Assembly: GCA_945859605.1 (NCBI GenBank)
Contig: OX243812.1
Location: 52,712,016-52,776,015 of the forward strand
Direction of reading: 5' to 3'
Length of the DNA: 64,000 nt
Source: Lumbricus rubellus
Lineage: Eukaryota > Annelida > Clitellata > Crassiclitellata > Lumbricidae
Position 1 is the first letter of the stretch. The number at the start of each line of letters is the position of its first letter. Positions 34,396 through 46,400 of the stretch are shown piece by piece. The position numbers were made by a program, and so were the translations under genes. Below the pieces are notes generated by a model. The model was not told the DNA's origin. It worked only from the letters and a program-made list of their open reading frames with translations, and did not search any database.

Positions 34396-34709
34396 TACAC
34401 CAAAATTATTTACTGCATACTATTTTTATTTCCACTGTGGAAAGTCCAGTTGAATGTTTACGAGTTGTCTATAGGCGGCGATAGGCTTACACACACTTTA
34501 CACAGGTGGTGTTAAGGCGACCCATATCTTACCATCAAAGTATCAAGGTTAGGCTTTGGTCATTAAACGACTCATCATCTACAGGGTGGGCCAAAAAAAG
34601 TGAGAACATCGCGTAAAAAGTAGTGTAATTGCATCAAAACTTGTTTCACTATATCCAAAATAACTTAAATTGTTTGCTCATTCACTTACTTACCTATTTA
34701 GCTATATGA

Positions 34710-36313
34710 TGTCTTTATTTCGACGCATTTTAAAGCAAAATTTACAACTCAAAACGTACAAGCGTGTGATCGGGCAGAAGTTCAATGAAAATGTCACTTT
34801 GAAACGCTTGCAACGCAGTCGGCAGCTACTTGAGCGGTTTCCTAATGAGAGAAGTGTATGATCGAAGCATCTGGTTTACAGACGAAAAGACATTCACCGA
34901 TGCCACTCCAGTTAACTGTTTATTCCGTTGAAACAAAGAAAAATGTAAGTTCAGGAAAGTCGACTCATACGAGAACGTGACCATTTCAGCCGCGCGGTAT
35001 CTTTTATATCAGTTGGTGTATCTCGAATGGGTAAACCAGGCGCCAAAGTAAACAGTGAATACTATTGTGGACATGTTCAGAGACAAGGCTTGCTGCCTGT
35101 AATTCGAGCGATATGTGATCGCCATAACTGGACATTACAGCAGCAAGATGGAGCTCCATCTCACACAGTGAGAAATACAATCAACTTTCTTCGTCAGGAG
35201 ACTGTTAACTTCATCGAGCCAGACATGTGGCCACCGAACAGTTGTGATTTAAACACAGTAGATTATGCCATATGGGGTGCTTTGCAAGAAAAAAATCTAC
35301 CTTCGGCGAAAATTTATCACAGTTGAGCAGCTCAAGTTGGCAATAGGCCTAATCCAGGGGTGTCAAACCTTTTTGAGAGGCGGGCCATAGTGAACATCTT
35401 CCAACAAGTGGCGGGCCAGGGTGTCGAAGCTCCTGAGCAAAATTGGGTAGTGATCTGAGCGGGAGCTCCGGGCTGGGTCAGCCAATTCCCAGAAAATTTT
35501 TGTATAAGTTAATCTCAAATGGTGCAATTTTTAGCATAAAAGCAGCGAAATAGGGAGGCTTATAAAATCTTAATTTTGATTTTCATTGCCACTCGTTAAG
35601 CTTTTGGCCTAAGCCTAATGTAATTGTATTCGAGTTTCTAGGAATCTAGGCATTGTCATAAAATAAATGGCTCACATTCTAGCCCTACCGGTAAGCACGC
35701 AAAAAAAATTATCACCTTAAGTTTAAGTCTTCAAGGCCTATTCCTTCACAACGCTAACGTTTTTCTGACAAATTAAACATACTGGATAACTGTTGTATTT
35801 AACAAAGAAATACATATCCATCCAAATATCGCCGAAAGGTCTTGATTCAATGTCCACTTTCGTTTCCTATTAAATTTTGACAACATTATAAATATTAGGC
35901 TATAAGTGTTTCGTAACTTTCATAATTTTGATAACAGACATCCAACTGGAAACCATAATATTATATAGAATGATACACAAATTACACAGTCTAAAGAGAG
36001 CCGTGCGTCTGAGCAAAAGTGACGTCAGTAAGAAAAAACTTCCATGTATTTGGCGCTGACTGTAAAATATCAAATTTGAATTTTTATCCTCCAATTTTGT
36101 AATCTTTAGGGAAGGCTCCGCGGGCCAGAAAAAATTCGTCGGCGGGCCAGAAATGGCCCGCGGGCCAGCTCTTTGACATCCCTGGCCTAATCGAACTTCG
36201 AAGAATGAAGAAATCTGGGACAGCGTTTTATTGACATTCAGTAGCATAAACGAGTGGCGTTGACGCTTAGAAAAACTCGTTGAGAAGCAAGGAGGACACA
36301 TTGAACATGATTT
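34710..36313 (+). pseudogene. mariner/Tc1-like transposase pseudogene
   Basis: Fragments in order: a segment before the first catalytic site (34724-34861), Phe-Thr-Asp-Glu-Lys with the first Asp at 34881-34883, a frame at 35027-35326 with QQDGAPSH (second Asp, 35147) and WPPNSCDLNTVDYAIWG (third Asp, 35261), and a C-terminus ending near 36313 beyond the nested hAT. The second and third Asp are 37 residues apart, so it belongs to the DD37D group. The N-terminal DNA-binding domain is missing and there are frameshifts and stops, so it cannot make active enzyme. Confidence 0.85.
35355..36184. mobile_element. hAT-type nonautonomous element nested in mariner
   Basis: Begins CAGGGGTGTCAAACC and ends in reversed CAGGGATGTCAAAG, with exact 8-bp duplication GCCTAATC (35347-35354 and 36185-36192). 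GCGGGCCA words are enriched at both ends, a familiar style in animal hAT elements. No transposase frame. Confidence 0.88.
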
Positions 36314-36429
36314 CTGATTAGCTAAATACTTGGCAAACAAAAATAAATGAAAACAATATAATTAATTGAACTATATTTGTAAATAACTCGTATTATATAA
36401 GGTGTTCTCACTTTTTTTGGCCCACCCTG

Positions 36430-36906
36430 TATACAGATAATATTATACACTGCAGATTATTCATAGCTAAGCAGCACGTGCACGTGACTCACGCGATGAA
36501 AGGCAGTCGTCATGGAAACGAAATCGTCGCTAAGAACTATGGGATTATAATTACGACTTAGGCTACTGTTGAGCCCCAAACGGATGCGGTCCACCCACGT
36601 ATAATCGTCTCCATGGCAGCAGGGGCTGAGCATAAATCGAGTGCGCATGGCAGGAAAGGGAAACGCTGAATATAGGAAGTTGGATCATGTGACTATCGAC
36701 CATAATGCGTTGTGTAGTGGGATAATGGCACCATAAAAGTCATTAGATCACCGTTAAACCTCGCGGGTCTTTGTGTAGGTTTCTCACTTCTCATATGTCA
36801 CATCCATAGTCAGTCCGGTCTGAATGGCCTAGTTCCACGGCATACATCATTAGGCCTACGCGTATGCCCCCATATTGAGGCTAAATTTATCCCTCAATAC
36901 CTGTTT
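36430..36906. other. Intergenic, no gene recognised
   Basis: Nothing recognisable. Confidence 0.45.
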
Positions 36907-37811
36907 AGTCCGGTCAATTAAGTCTTAAACCCGCTCATTTACTATGGCAGGCAAATTTTTGCACGAAAAGTTTCGAAATAGACTAAAGAATATGTGGTTG
37001 AAATTCTAATAAAAAGCGATATGGGGAAATATTTAAAATTTGAGTTTTTATTTGTCAGCAGCAGTGATGCCACTGCTGGGTTCTTCCCCTAGATCTTGTT
37101 TTACAGTCGTCTGGGTTTCTGGAATTTTCTAGTTAAAATCTGGGTTTATTTTAGCTAGCTGGACATTGTGCATTGACAAGTTACAGCCCATCATGCACAT
37201 GAATATTGGAAATAACTTTGGCAATTGATATTTTTCGGTAGTTAAAAGTTTGAACTACATTTGATTCGATTTGACAAACATTAATTTTTGCTAGGCCCTA
37301 AACGTCATACAAAAATCTAACTTTATTTGAATAACGGGTCTAGAATCGCCTATCTAATAGTCTTGGGTTTTCTGGAGTTTTCGTAATGGAAAGCTGGGTT
37401 TATTTTTGAAACCTTAGTGGCAACACTTGGTGAGAATACTGGTCAAAAATTAATTGACGATAAATTCTTTAATTATGTAACAACTTCTCCGGGTACTTTG
37501 ACAAAACTTACTTAAACGTTGCACAATAAACAATTACTTTGCTAACTCTATGAAATAGAGTAAATTTTAGTCCCATATGACCGAACCACCGAACGCAATC
37601 CCGCCGCGCCCGTAAGCAAAACAGCTTCGGAAAGGTCGCGATAAAGTCCCACAATATTTAGCGATTTAAACATATTTCCCCATGTTTGAATTTGTTAGGA
37701 TTTTTACTGTAGTTTAATAGGGTATTTACCTACAATATTCTGCCAAAAAAGGTCTGCCATAGTAAATGAGTGGGTTCATGATGAATTTTCCGTATTTTTG
37801 ACTGGCCTAGT
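36907..37811. mobile_element. Possible TIR element with degenerate ends
   Basis: The left stretch starting TAGTCCGGTCAA and the right end (reversed, TAGGCCAGTCAA) are followed inside by the shared inverted words CTCATTTACTATGGCAG (about 36936-36952 and 37754-37770). No transposase and no clear target duplication. Confidence 0.5.
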
Positions 37812-37897
37812 CACTGAAATGTAGTATATACTACTGGAACGCTGATTGCCTATGAAAGTTCGGATTATCGCTCACTTAGGGAAAGCCAATGTTTCAT

Positions 37898-37985
37898 TAG
37901 AGCAAATCCCAGAATTCTCTGAGGCAAATCCCAGAATTCTCTGAGGCAAATCCCAGAATTCTCTGGGGAAACTCCCAGAATTCAT
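37898..37985. repeat. Minisatellite of about 23 bp, 4 units
   Basis: CAAATCCCAGAATTCTCTG recurs at 23-bp spacing, the last unit diverged. Confidence 0.9.
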
Positions 37986-38345
37986 AGCGGCAAACCATAG
38001 TAAAAGATAGGCGTCACAACACTTCGCTTTAAAACACAAATTTCTCAGCAATGATACACAATTGTTCAAAACCAGCTTAGGGTTTTTGAGTTGAATGACA
38101 TACAAAACAATCAACTTAACTGTATTTAGCGGCCACTGACCAGATTTCTTGAAAATTGCCTTCAAAGTTCATGAATTTAACATGGGTTTAGATAGGAACA
38201 AGCACACGTTGCCCTAAGTGTAAGTCGCGACTGATTCGCCGTCGGCCATAGACCACTATACGAAGCGTTATCAATCCAGCTAATATAATACATATCAATG
38301 GGCCTAGTTGCTCCACCACGCGCGTCCAGCGCCGCTGCTTATATA

Positions 38346-38781
38346 TAGGGTAGTCCCAAAATCACGAATTTTGAATCGTGAATTTTGCCGTTTGTCGTGA
38401 TTTCCGTGAATTTCGCCGTTTGCCGTGATTTTCCGTGATTTTTCACATTTTCAGCACTTTTTTAATAAAAACACGTCAAAAATGGCGCCCACGACCAAAA
38501 ACAGCGCGGAACCATTAAATTCATCTAAGATTTTCTGTGCGGAACCATTAAATTAATGTATGAATTTCTGTTTTGGGGAGTGAATAACGTCGCTTACAAG
38601 TGAATATTCATTCATAAATACTCGTTTATGCTAAATTTCAAAATAAAAATCGACTTAATACAGAAATTGTGACTGAAAAAATTTTCGCGGCACCGTGAAT
38701 CACGGTGCCGTGAATTTTTGCATTTTTGCAAAAGTAGGCCGTGATTTTTCACTTTTTGACCGTGATTTTGGGACTACCCTA
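38346..38781. mobile_element. hAT-type MITE with CGTGATTTT subterminal repeats
   Basis: Ends TAGGGTAGTCCCAAAATCACG (first 20 bases shown by TAGGGTAGTCCCAAAATCAC) are perfect inverted repeats with exact 8-bp duplication CTTATATA (38338-38345 and 38782-38789). CGTGA(A/T)TTT recurs many times near both ends. 436 bp, no coding capacity. Confidence 0.88.
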
Positions 38782-38789
38782 CTTATATA

Positions 38790-40354
38790 ATACGCCCAGC
38801 AGCACAAGCGGAACTTAGGCCTAGTTATTGTTCACAGCGCATGAACTGCAATCATGACCGTGTAACCTGGAATGGGAATTACCACTCTTCGTCAAAATTG
38901 TCTGTTAGTCTAGGCCTAGGCCTATTTGAGTCATTTCACACTGTTTTTAATACGTCCTATTCGACCAAGCTCGTTTGAACTAGGAGCGCTCTTGAGTAGT
39001 CAACCTTGAAGGAGCACTAGGCCCTATATGAAATTGCTGAAATAGGCCTAAATAAAACAAGTAGGCTTAGGGCCTACCGTATGTGAATTAAATGCGCCGT
39101 GGGCAAGAAAGTCAATGCAACACCTCACGCATAGGCTTAGGCTACTTATTAGATATGAAGTCGGATTTGGCGAAAACATACCACCCAGAATAGAGCAGCA
39201 GCAGCAGTCCAAGCGGCTGGTGACAAAAGCATGGACAATTAGGGGAGCAGCAATATCCTGGGATAGGGAGCGAGATATGACCCGTATGGGTATAGCTGAT
39301 CACGAATTTGGTAGCAACCGTTGCGTTGCTGAGTCAGCTGATTTAGATCTCGTTGTCCGATCTTGTCTTCTCGTTAATCGCCAGATGGTTGAATTTATTA
39401 TAAAAGCGTTTAGCATCGCTGGAGTGAAACCAATATTGAAAGGTTGGCACAATAAGCCTACGTAGACTATAATACGCAACAGTGCCTAATAGAGAATTGG
39501 ATGACAGGCTGATCGACTCGTTAGTCTCGTTTAAAGACTCGTTATAGCTATAGGCCTAATATAGGCCTAAGCAATGCTGGGGGTTGAGGGTTCAACCCGT
39601 AGTCTTTCTTATAACCCCATAAAGTCGTAACTGCATTCCCAACTCTACATTAATTAACGTCTGACACCCACCCATCACCCCTCACCCTCTAGTTGGGCCT
39701 ATCTCCCAATAATTATTTCTTAACGGCATCTTATCGTTGACATGGACAGCAACTGTGCAACAGAGTTTCGTGGTTGTTACGCCCACTAGCCTATGCCCTA
39801 TAATCCCTATTCGGCTATTCCCTATAATATAATAGGACATAGGTCTAATAGGCCTACTCAATTTTTCTGCGATGCCATGCGTTTAAAGCATGGTTAAGTT
39901 TTTATAGATTCTACATTCTATGACGTCAATTTACTATAGTTATAGGCGCTATATAAACATGAATGGAACGATTGTAGATCCATTTAAAATGCAATATACA
40001 CAAATTATGTTATTAGGTAGCGCTATTTTGGTATTAACTTATCTTGACTTTTATGGTACAATGAATATAAGCATACCATTTTATGAAGTTTTATAACTTT
40101 TTAATTAATTTTGTAATTGTACGTCTCTAGGTGGCGGTAAGAAAAAATTATGTAAAGACCATTGAAAGACCGCCAAAGCATACATCATCCGTGTTGATGA
40201 TGGCGATGAATCCAGGAGGACGGTGTAGTATGTCTTCGAAATAATCTTACGAAAACATATTTACGACCTCTCGTATAATTAGATAACTGCCTGGGTTTTG
40301 CTGAATTGTTTAAACTATTCCGTGAGGCGTTGTTCTAGCGTCGTCCCATTCAAT
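38790..40354. other. Intergenic and CK1 alpha upstream region
   Basis: A 116-codon frame at 39115-39465 (+) has no recognisable domain and is probably chance. The last 200 bp before the kinase start codon should hold its 5' UTR; no TATA box is evident. Confidence 0.4.
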
Positions 40355-40468
40355 ATGTCGAACCCTAAGTCAGAATTCCTAGTGAACGGTAAATATCGAC
40401 TCGTGCGAAAAATCGGCTCTGGATCATTTGGCGACATTTACCTCGGCATCAACGCGGCTAACGGAGAG
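40355..40468 (+). CDS. CSNK1A1: CK1 alpha exon 1
   Basis: Codes 38 residues from the start ATG through the glycine-rich loop to Asn-Gly-Glu; donor GAG|GTTTGC, phase 0. ATG at 40355 fits the family N-terminus. Confidence 0.92.
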
Positions 40469-43400
40469 GTTTGCTAAGACGCTGTTACTGTTATGAAATG
40501 CATTCCCTAAATGACTTTGACTCGGGGTTTGTGAATTATGTGAGAAAGCAGGTCGTTGATGTTTTCTTCCGCGTTCTGTCTTTGTTGTCACGAACTGCCA
40601 CTCATGGATTGTAGGCTTAGCCATGAAATTGAATGAAGCCATGTCAGTTATTAGAATTTATCCAGCGTGTTTATTTCAGCGGAATTTTCTTTATGCAGTT
40701 CGTATTTTAATCGCCATTCATTATCAATGGCTATGATCTTTTGTGGCTTCCCAAGTCATGACTCCCATTATTGTTATAATATGCTGTCTCCTTTCATTGT
40801 CTTGTTCAAGTTTTGATTCCTTGATTTGTGATTTTTTTGTCAATTTTCAATTCCAAGTAATTGGAAGAGTTCTCTCCAGCAACTTGGCTACAAGGTAAAT
40901 TCATGTATTGTCAGGAAACAGGAAGTCCTGACCGTTAGCCACTGACTCACACTCAACGAGTCAATTACACTATTACTGAAGCTAAGAAAACAAAGTCGCT
41001 AGTACTTTATAACTGTGACTACCCCCCACATTGCTGTTTCTTCTTGAGCTTTAGTATTTTAAAAAGCAGCACAAAAGTTAATTAATCAAGTTTAGTAGAT
41101 TTTTACAATCGAAATTAAATTTAGGAGATTAATAGATTAATATTTTTTTACTGACAGCCTTAATTATTTTGTTAATAAAAAAATTATACTTAAAGCTGCT
41201 AATATATATTGATTAAATATCATTACTGCATATGTATTACTCTTGTGAATGCATAATTGTCTGTTTGATATTCTTTGGATCAATAAACAAGGTGAAGTTG
41301 GTACTATTTGCATTATGCAGTATGATGTTTATCTTCAGAAAAGTTGTGAGCATTATTTGTTTTGCTGTAGGAATTGGCGGTGAAACTCGAGTCACAAAAA
41401 GCGCGACATCCTCAATTGTTGTACGAAAGCAAGCTGTATAAAATTCTTCAAGGTGGCGTCGGTATTCCGCATGTGAGGTTAGTTATTTTGAGTGTTCATC
41501 AGCTGTTTTTGTTCGCAGAACTTTTCAAACTGAGCTGTTCAAAGCATTCATTATTATCCAAGACAAGTTTAATTTTTTTCTCTGCATGTCTAGTTGTCTG
41601 TCTGTCTGTCTCTCTCTTTTTTCAGTTTTGTCCAAGTTGGCAATTTTCTGAATTTACTAGGGTACCAGTACTGAAATATTAAGTTGCTGCTGTAATTTTT
41701 AATCAACTGCAACCATAAGTAGCAGAACGCTGAGAACTTTGTACAATGTACATATACATGATACATGTTTCAATACACTAAGTATAGCACTACTAAAGTA
41801 CTCGACAGAGTCTGATTATGCTGTTTAGTTTTGGCACTCTGCTTTGTTGCAGATGGTATGGTCAGGAAAAAGATTACAATGTTCTCGTTATGGACCTGCT
41901 GGGTCCATCTCTGGAAGACCTCTTCAATTTCTGTGGTCGGAGGTTCAGCATGAAGACTGTTCTGATGTTGGCTGATCAGGTACTATTCTCTCTTGCAGTA
42001 AGCCACAGTAATATATAGCATGCTTCATTTAACACATTGACCGCGGCAACAATTATTACCAGGACGCGGTAACCTGATACGCGCGCGGTTACGTTATACG
42101 CAATTATCGATTTATCCGTGAAAAACAAGCTGAAGAAGTCGATTGGCCTGGACTCCGCATTGAAGTCACTGGAACTGCTCAATCCAGCATTGAAACTGTA
42201 TGGAAAGTCCATTCGTGGCACAGAGTCACCAGGGTCACTCCACACACGTGCTGCAGAAGCTGTCTGCTGATCGGCAACAGCCACGTGGACAGACGCTGCC
42301 TCGGGCGGATCGTACGGCTCCGTATTACCACTGCTTCCATCGCTGTCTCCGTCGCTGTCCGGTTCAACATCGTCCAAGTGTTCTCCTTGGTCACTCTCTC
42401 TATCGCTGTCATTCTCTATAAATACTTCTTCGTCCGATAGATCCTGAACTTGCTTCAAAACTTCAGAAACCGAAAAACGCTTGCGAAACGCCATATTGTC
42501 AACATACACACGTAGGCCGATCTTTTCATGTGCCATCTAACGAGCGATTTCGAATGCATTTTACAAGAGAATAATATGCTTTTCAATTCACCAGATGGCA
42601 GCACTATCTATGTAGTAAACGACACGCGAAAGAAATTATTGCCAGCATGCTAGGTTTGCCAATGAATCTCTGTGTAACGGGCATCAAATATATGACGCGT
42701 TTACGCGTCATGCGCGTCTAACCGTGCGAAATATATGACGCGTTTACGCGTCATACGCGTTCAATGTGTTAACATGAGTTTGTTATAACAAGGTTAGGCA
42801 TCAGCTCTAGAAAATGGCTTATAAATATAACTTTTGTTATAATTAAAGTCACTTTAGGCCTAAAAAAATTGTTGTGTTTCCGGTAACAGAGCTAAAAAAA
42901 ATTGGGTAGTTAGGTCGGAAAATATTTTTATTTTGTAAAATATTTTTATGCAGTGACTATCCGAAAAGTATACCCCACTAGTCTTTTTTGCACGCTGCAA
43001 CAAAGTACGTGTTCTAAGCAAGTATAAACTGCCTATTTCCCGACTGTCTGCACCTAAAACTGCTTTAGAAACAGTCCTATTAATTTCATTTTGTTGACGT
43101 CTTTTTCTGTTATGTCAATACAAATGGTTTTTTTTTAAGTTTTTAAAAAAATTTAAAAAAAAATTTTTTTATTAAAAATTTTTTTTTAATAAAATTTTTT
43201 ACAAAAATATTTGGGTCGCGGTCATAAAAATGGGTCAATCGGGTTACCGGAAACACAAATTTTTTTTACGCCTTACCGTCATTTAGATTGTCATCATAGG
43301 CGGCGCTTTGTGAAGTACCATACTTAGAGGTGCTCTCATGAGTCTCCACAATGTCCACATATAGTCACATGTGGAACACTAAAGATAAGTATAGTAAAAC

Positions 43401-46400
43401 TTCGATTGTTCTAACTTCAGTATTTCTGAATTCCATTTATACTGAATGGCAATCCACTGTTCGGCCACATCCAATGCAAACACGGACAGATACAACTGTT
43501 TAATTGAAGTTACTTATGTCGGAGCCTTAATGATTTCAAAGGCACTCTACATAATGTATGAGTACTTGTTTAGCACCCCTCCAGGATTTCTACTTAGAGG
43601 TGCTCCCATCTACAGCGTGGACACTGAATCAGAGTTTCAAGCCGAAGCACATATGAGCAATTGTGAGTGAAAGACTTGCTGAGGGTCCCCCAATGGTGGA
43701 TTAAGGTGAATTCGAACTCACAACCTTCTGGCTCCAGGACACGAGACATACCAGTACACCACCGTGCCCCACTGCATGGTTTTTATCGAACTGGTGACTA
43801 GCAGGTTTATCGAAGTTACAGTTACGAGCGGTGTACTACTATAATTGGCCTGGTTGTGGCTTATTGATGAATAATTATCAGGCGCTTTGTTTGCCGATAT
43901 CATCCAGGTATACGAGACAAATACCGATGCATGTGTGCAATGTGTACATGTATGACTGTGGGAGAGAGATCAGTCAATTGAGACGAGGTTGTTGTCTGAT
44001 TTTCAGTTCGTACCTTAGCCTCATATTTTATTGGCCTCAAACCTACACTGTACAGCTTCCGAGAGGTTTGGTGAAAATTTCCCTTTAGCTTGGTTGGCTA
44101 GTTTGAGCTTGCACCTCGCACACCTCTGTGCATCCCATTCTGTTAGCAGCTTCAGGAATTCAAAATGGATAGCACAGTTCACAAATGCACAAACAGGGCG
44201 TTTATAAGGCGTGACTTACATTAAAACAAAGTAGTGGTCAATATCATTCAGTTGCTGTAAAAACACGTTCCATTTGTTTTAGCGCTTGCTTATATTGAAC
44301 CTCGGCTATATCAAACCATTTGTAATTGTTCCTTGAATTTTGATTTAATTGAAGTTTTTTGCTGTAGTCGGAAGGTATTGAGTGATTTTTATTTGCATAA
44401 ATTCCAGATGATTGGACGAATTGAGTATGTGCATAACAAGAACTTCATTCACAGAGATATCAAACCAGACAATTTCCTGATGGGAATAGGAAGACACTGT
44501 AACAAGGCAAGTCCGACGTTAATGTTATTGCCGTACAATGCAATGCTGTAATATTATTGTAGGCAGAATTTATTAATCAGTTATTGGACAGCCCGAAAAC
44601 TGTCAAATATATGTAACTTTATTTATTCATTGTTGAAGTTTCTAGAATGTTCGACATGTTTGTATAATTATTTAACCAAATGATAGGTGCCCTACAGACT
44701 AAAATCCCTTACAGTTCAATAATTCTCAAACCCTTGGGAATTAACAGTTTTGTGCAAAAACAGAGCTAAAACCACAATTTCACATGCTTAATATCTCCAT
44801 CAAATATTACATTAAGTATAAAATGTAGAAAGGTTTTTTTGTTTTTAGTTTAAAAGTTTTTCTCCTCCTAAAGCAGATGAATCATCATCTTGAACTGTTT
44901 ATAAATGACTTATAACGATCCAAATATTTCACGTTCTTGATCATGTTGTCAATTGCCTTCAGAATTTCCATGCCTGCTTCTCATTACTTTTTCAGATTTA
45001 TTTAGTAGAGGATTGACGATTTTGACTTGCTCGCTTACAATTGGTGATTGTGTAAAGCCATCCATCTAATACTGAAATCATGTGACGCTTACTTGTCACC
45101 TCTTTGGCATTGCAAGAGTCATTATCGCAAGGCAGGGAGGTGCAGTTCTAAATGATAAAACAATTTCTTGATACAAGTATGAACCTCCTTCTTGTTGTCA
45201 GAACAGTTCCTATGTTATGTCCAACCATAGTTAATTAATCTTTACAGTGTATCGACCTTCAATGCGCTGAATCATTTTTTTGCACTGTGTTCTTTCACCT
45301 GAATCCATCTGCTGTCAATAAATATCATTTATAAGATATCGAAGGGAGTGTTGAAACTTGTATTTTATTGTCTAACTAATGTGTTATAAGTCTGAACACA
45401 GGCACACTCTCACACACACTCAACACAGACAAGCCATTCACCTCAGTTATCTTAAGCAGCACAATTGATGCTAAAATATGTTATGCATAAGGGCAACGTA
45501 AACAATGAGGATCACAAGAAATTCATGCAATATCTCAAATTTAGCAGGATTTCGTACAGCTAGATAGTGCCTAATTAGGTATAACTTTTTGAGATAGCCA
45601 AGGGGTTTTGTTTGTGTGTGAGCATGTGTGAGAGTGTTCCTGTGGTCTGTGTTCATATGTAGCACGTTTTAAGTACCTCTCAAAGTTGATGCGAAACCCG
45701 GCCTAATTCTGATGACGCCTACTGTGTTGGTGTTGCTAATAATTGCTTCGATGATTGTCAGCTGGTTGAAGATAAGATTATTTTCAGATTCCAAAACAAT
45801 CGATGTTTTGTTGAACAGTATTTGTATCTTCGTTTTAGTTGTGTTGGACTTAGCACTCAACTTAAGTGTATCACAGTCATGTCAACACTGATTAGGTTGT
45901 TAATTATAATTCTGTCCCTTGTTGATGACAGTTCTGAGCTGTATATACTTGACTTTAAGTGGGCTTCTTAACTTAAGTAGGCCTGAGTCTTTTCTAATTA
46001 ATGCTTCTGCCGTTTCGTTTTTATTGTGTTCTTCAGCATTAAACGTGATACAAACCTCTTGTGCTACTTATATATATATATTGCTACCTCCATCATACCA
46101 GTATCCAGCCATTTGTGATACCTAGTGGCAATTCTGCTTATTTTCAAATTCACTTAAAGATCATAATTGAATATGATGCCCTACAGATTATATGGTGTTA
46201 AAGGATGTTGAACACCAGCGTCATCAACACATATTTGGTAATGTTGCTGAGGTATCATTCATTCATTCATTCATTCGTTCATGAACGTCTACAGTGCCTC
46301 TTTAAGGGAACTACTCGGAAGCGCTCCTGATTCTAGTACAACAAAAATGCAGAGTTTTGAGTTGAATAAAAAAGATAAAAATTATTTATAATTTATGCTG

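Larger units (their letters stand above)
34582..36429 (+). mobile_element. mariner/Tc1-like (DD37D) element, inactive, with nested hAT
   Basis: Ends CAGGGTGGGCCAAAAAAAG and its exact inverse sit between TA dinucleotides. It contains a broken transposase and a later 830-bp hAT insertion (35355-36184). The end sequence resembles that of the element at 57647-58856. Confidence 0.9.

Noticed and set aside
39115..39465. 116-codon frame upstream of CK1 alpha
   Set aside because: No recognisable domain, no splice or promoter support; length is within chance expectation.
46261..46280. Telomere-like or promoter repeat
   Set aside because: ATTC tetranucleotide adjoining a SINE-like 3' segment; a retroposon tail is the simpler reading.
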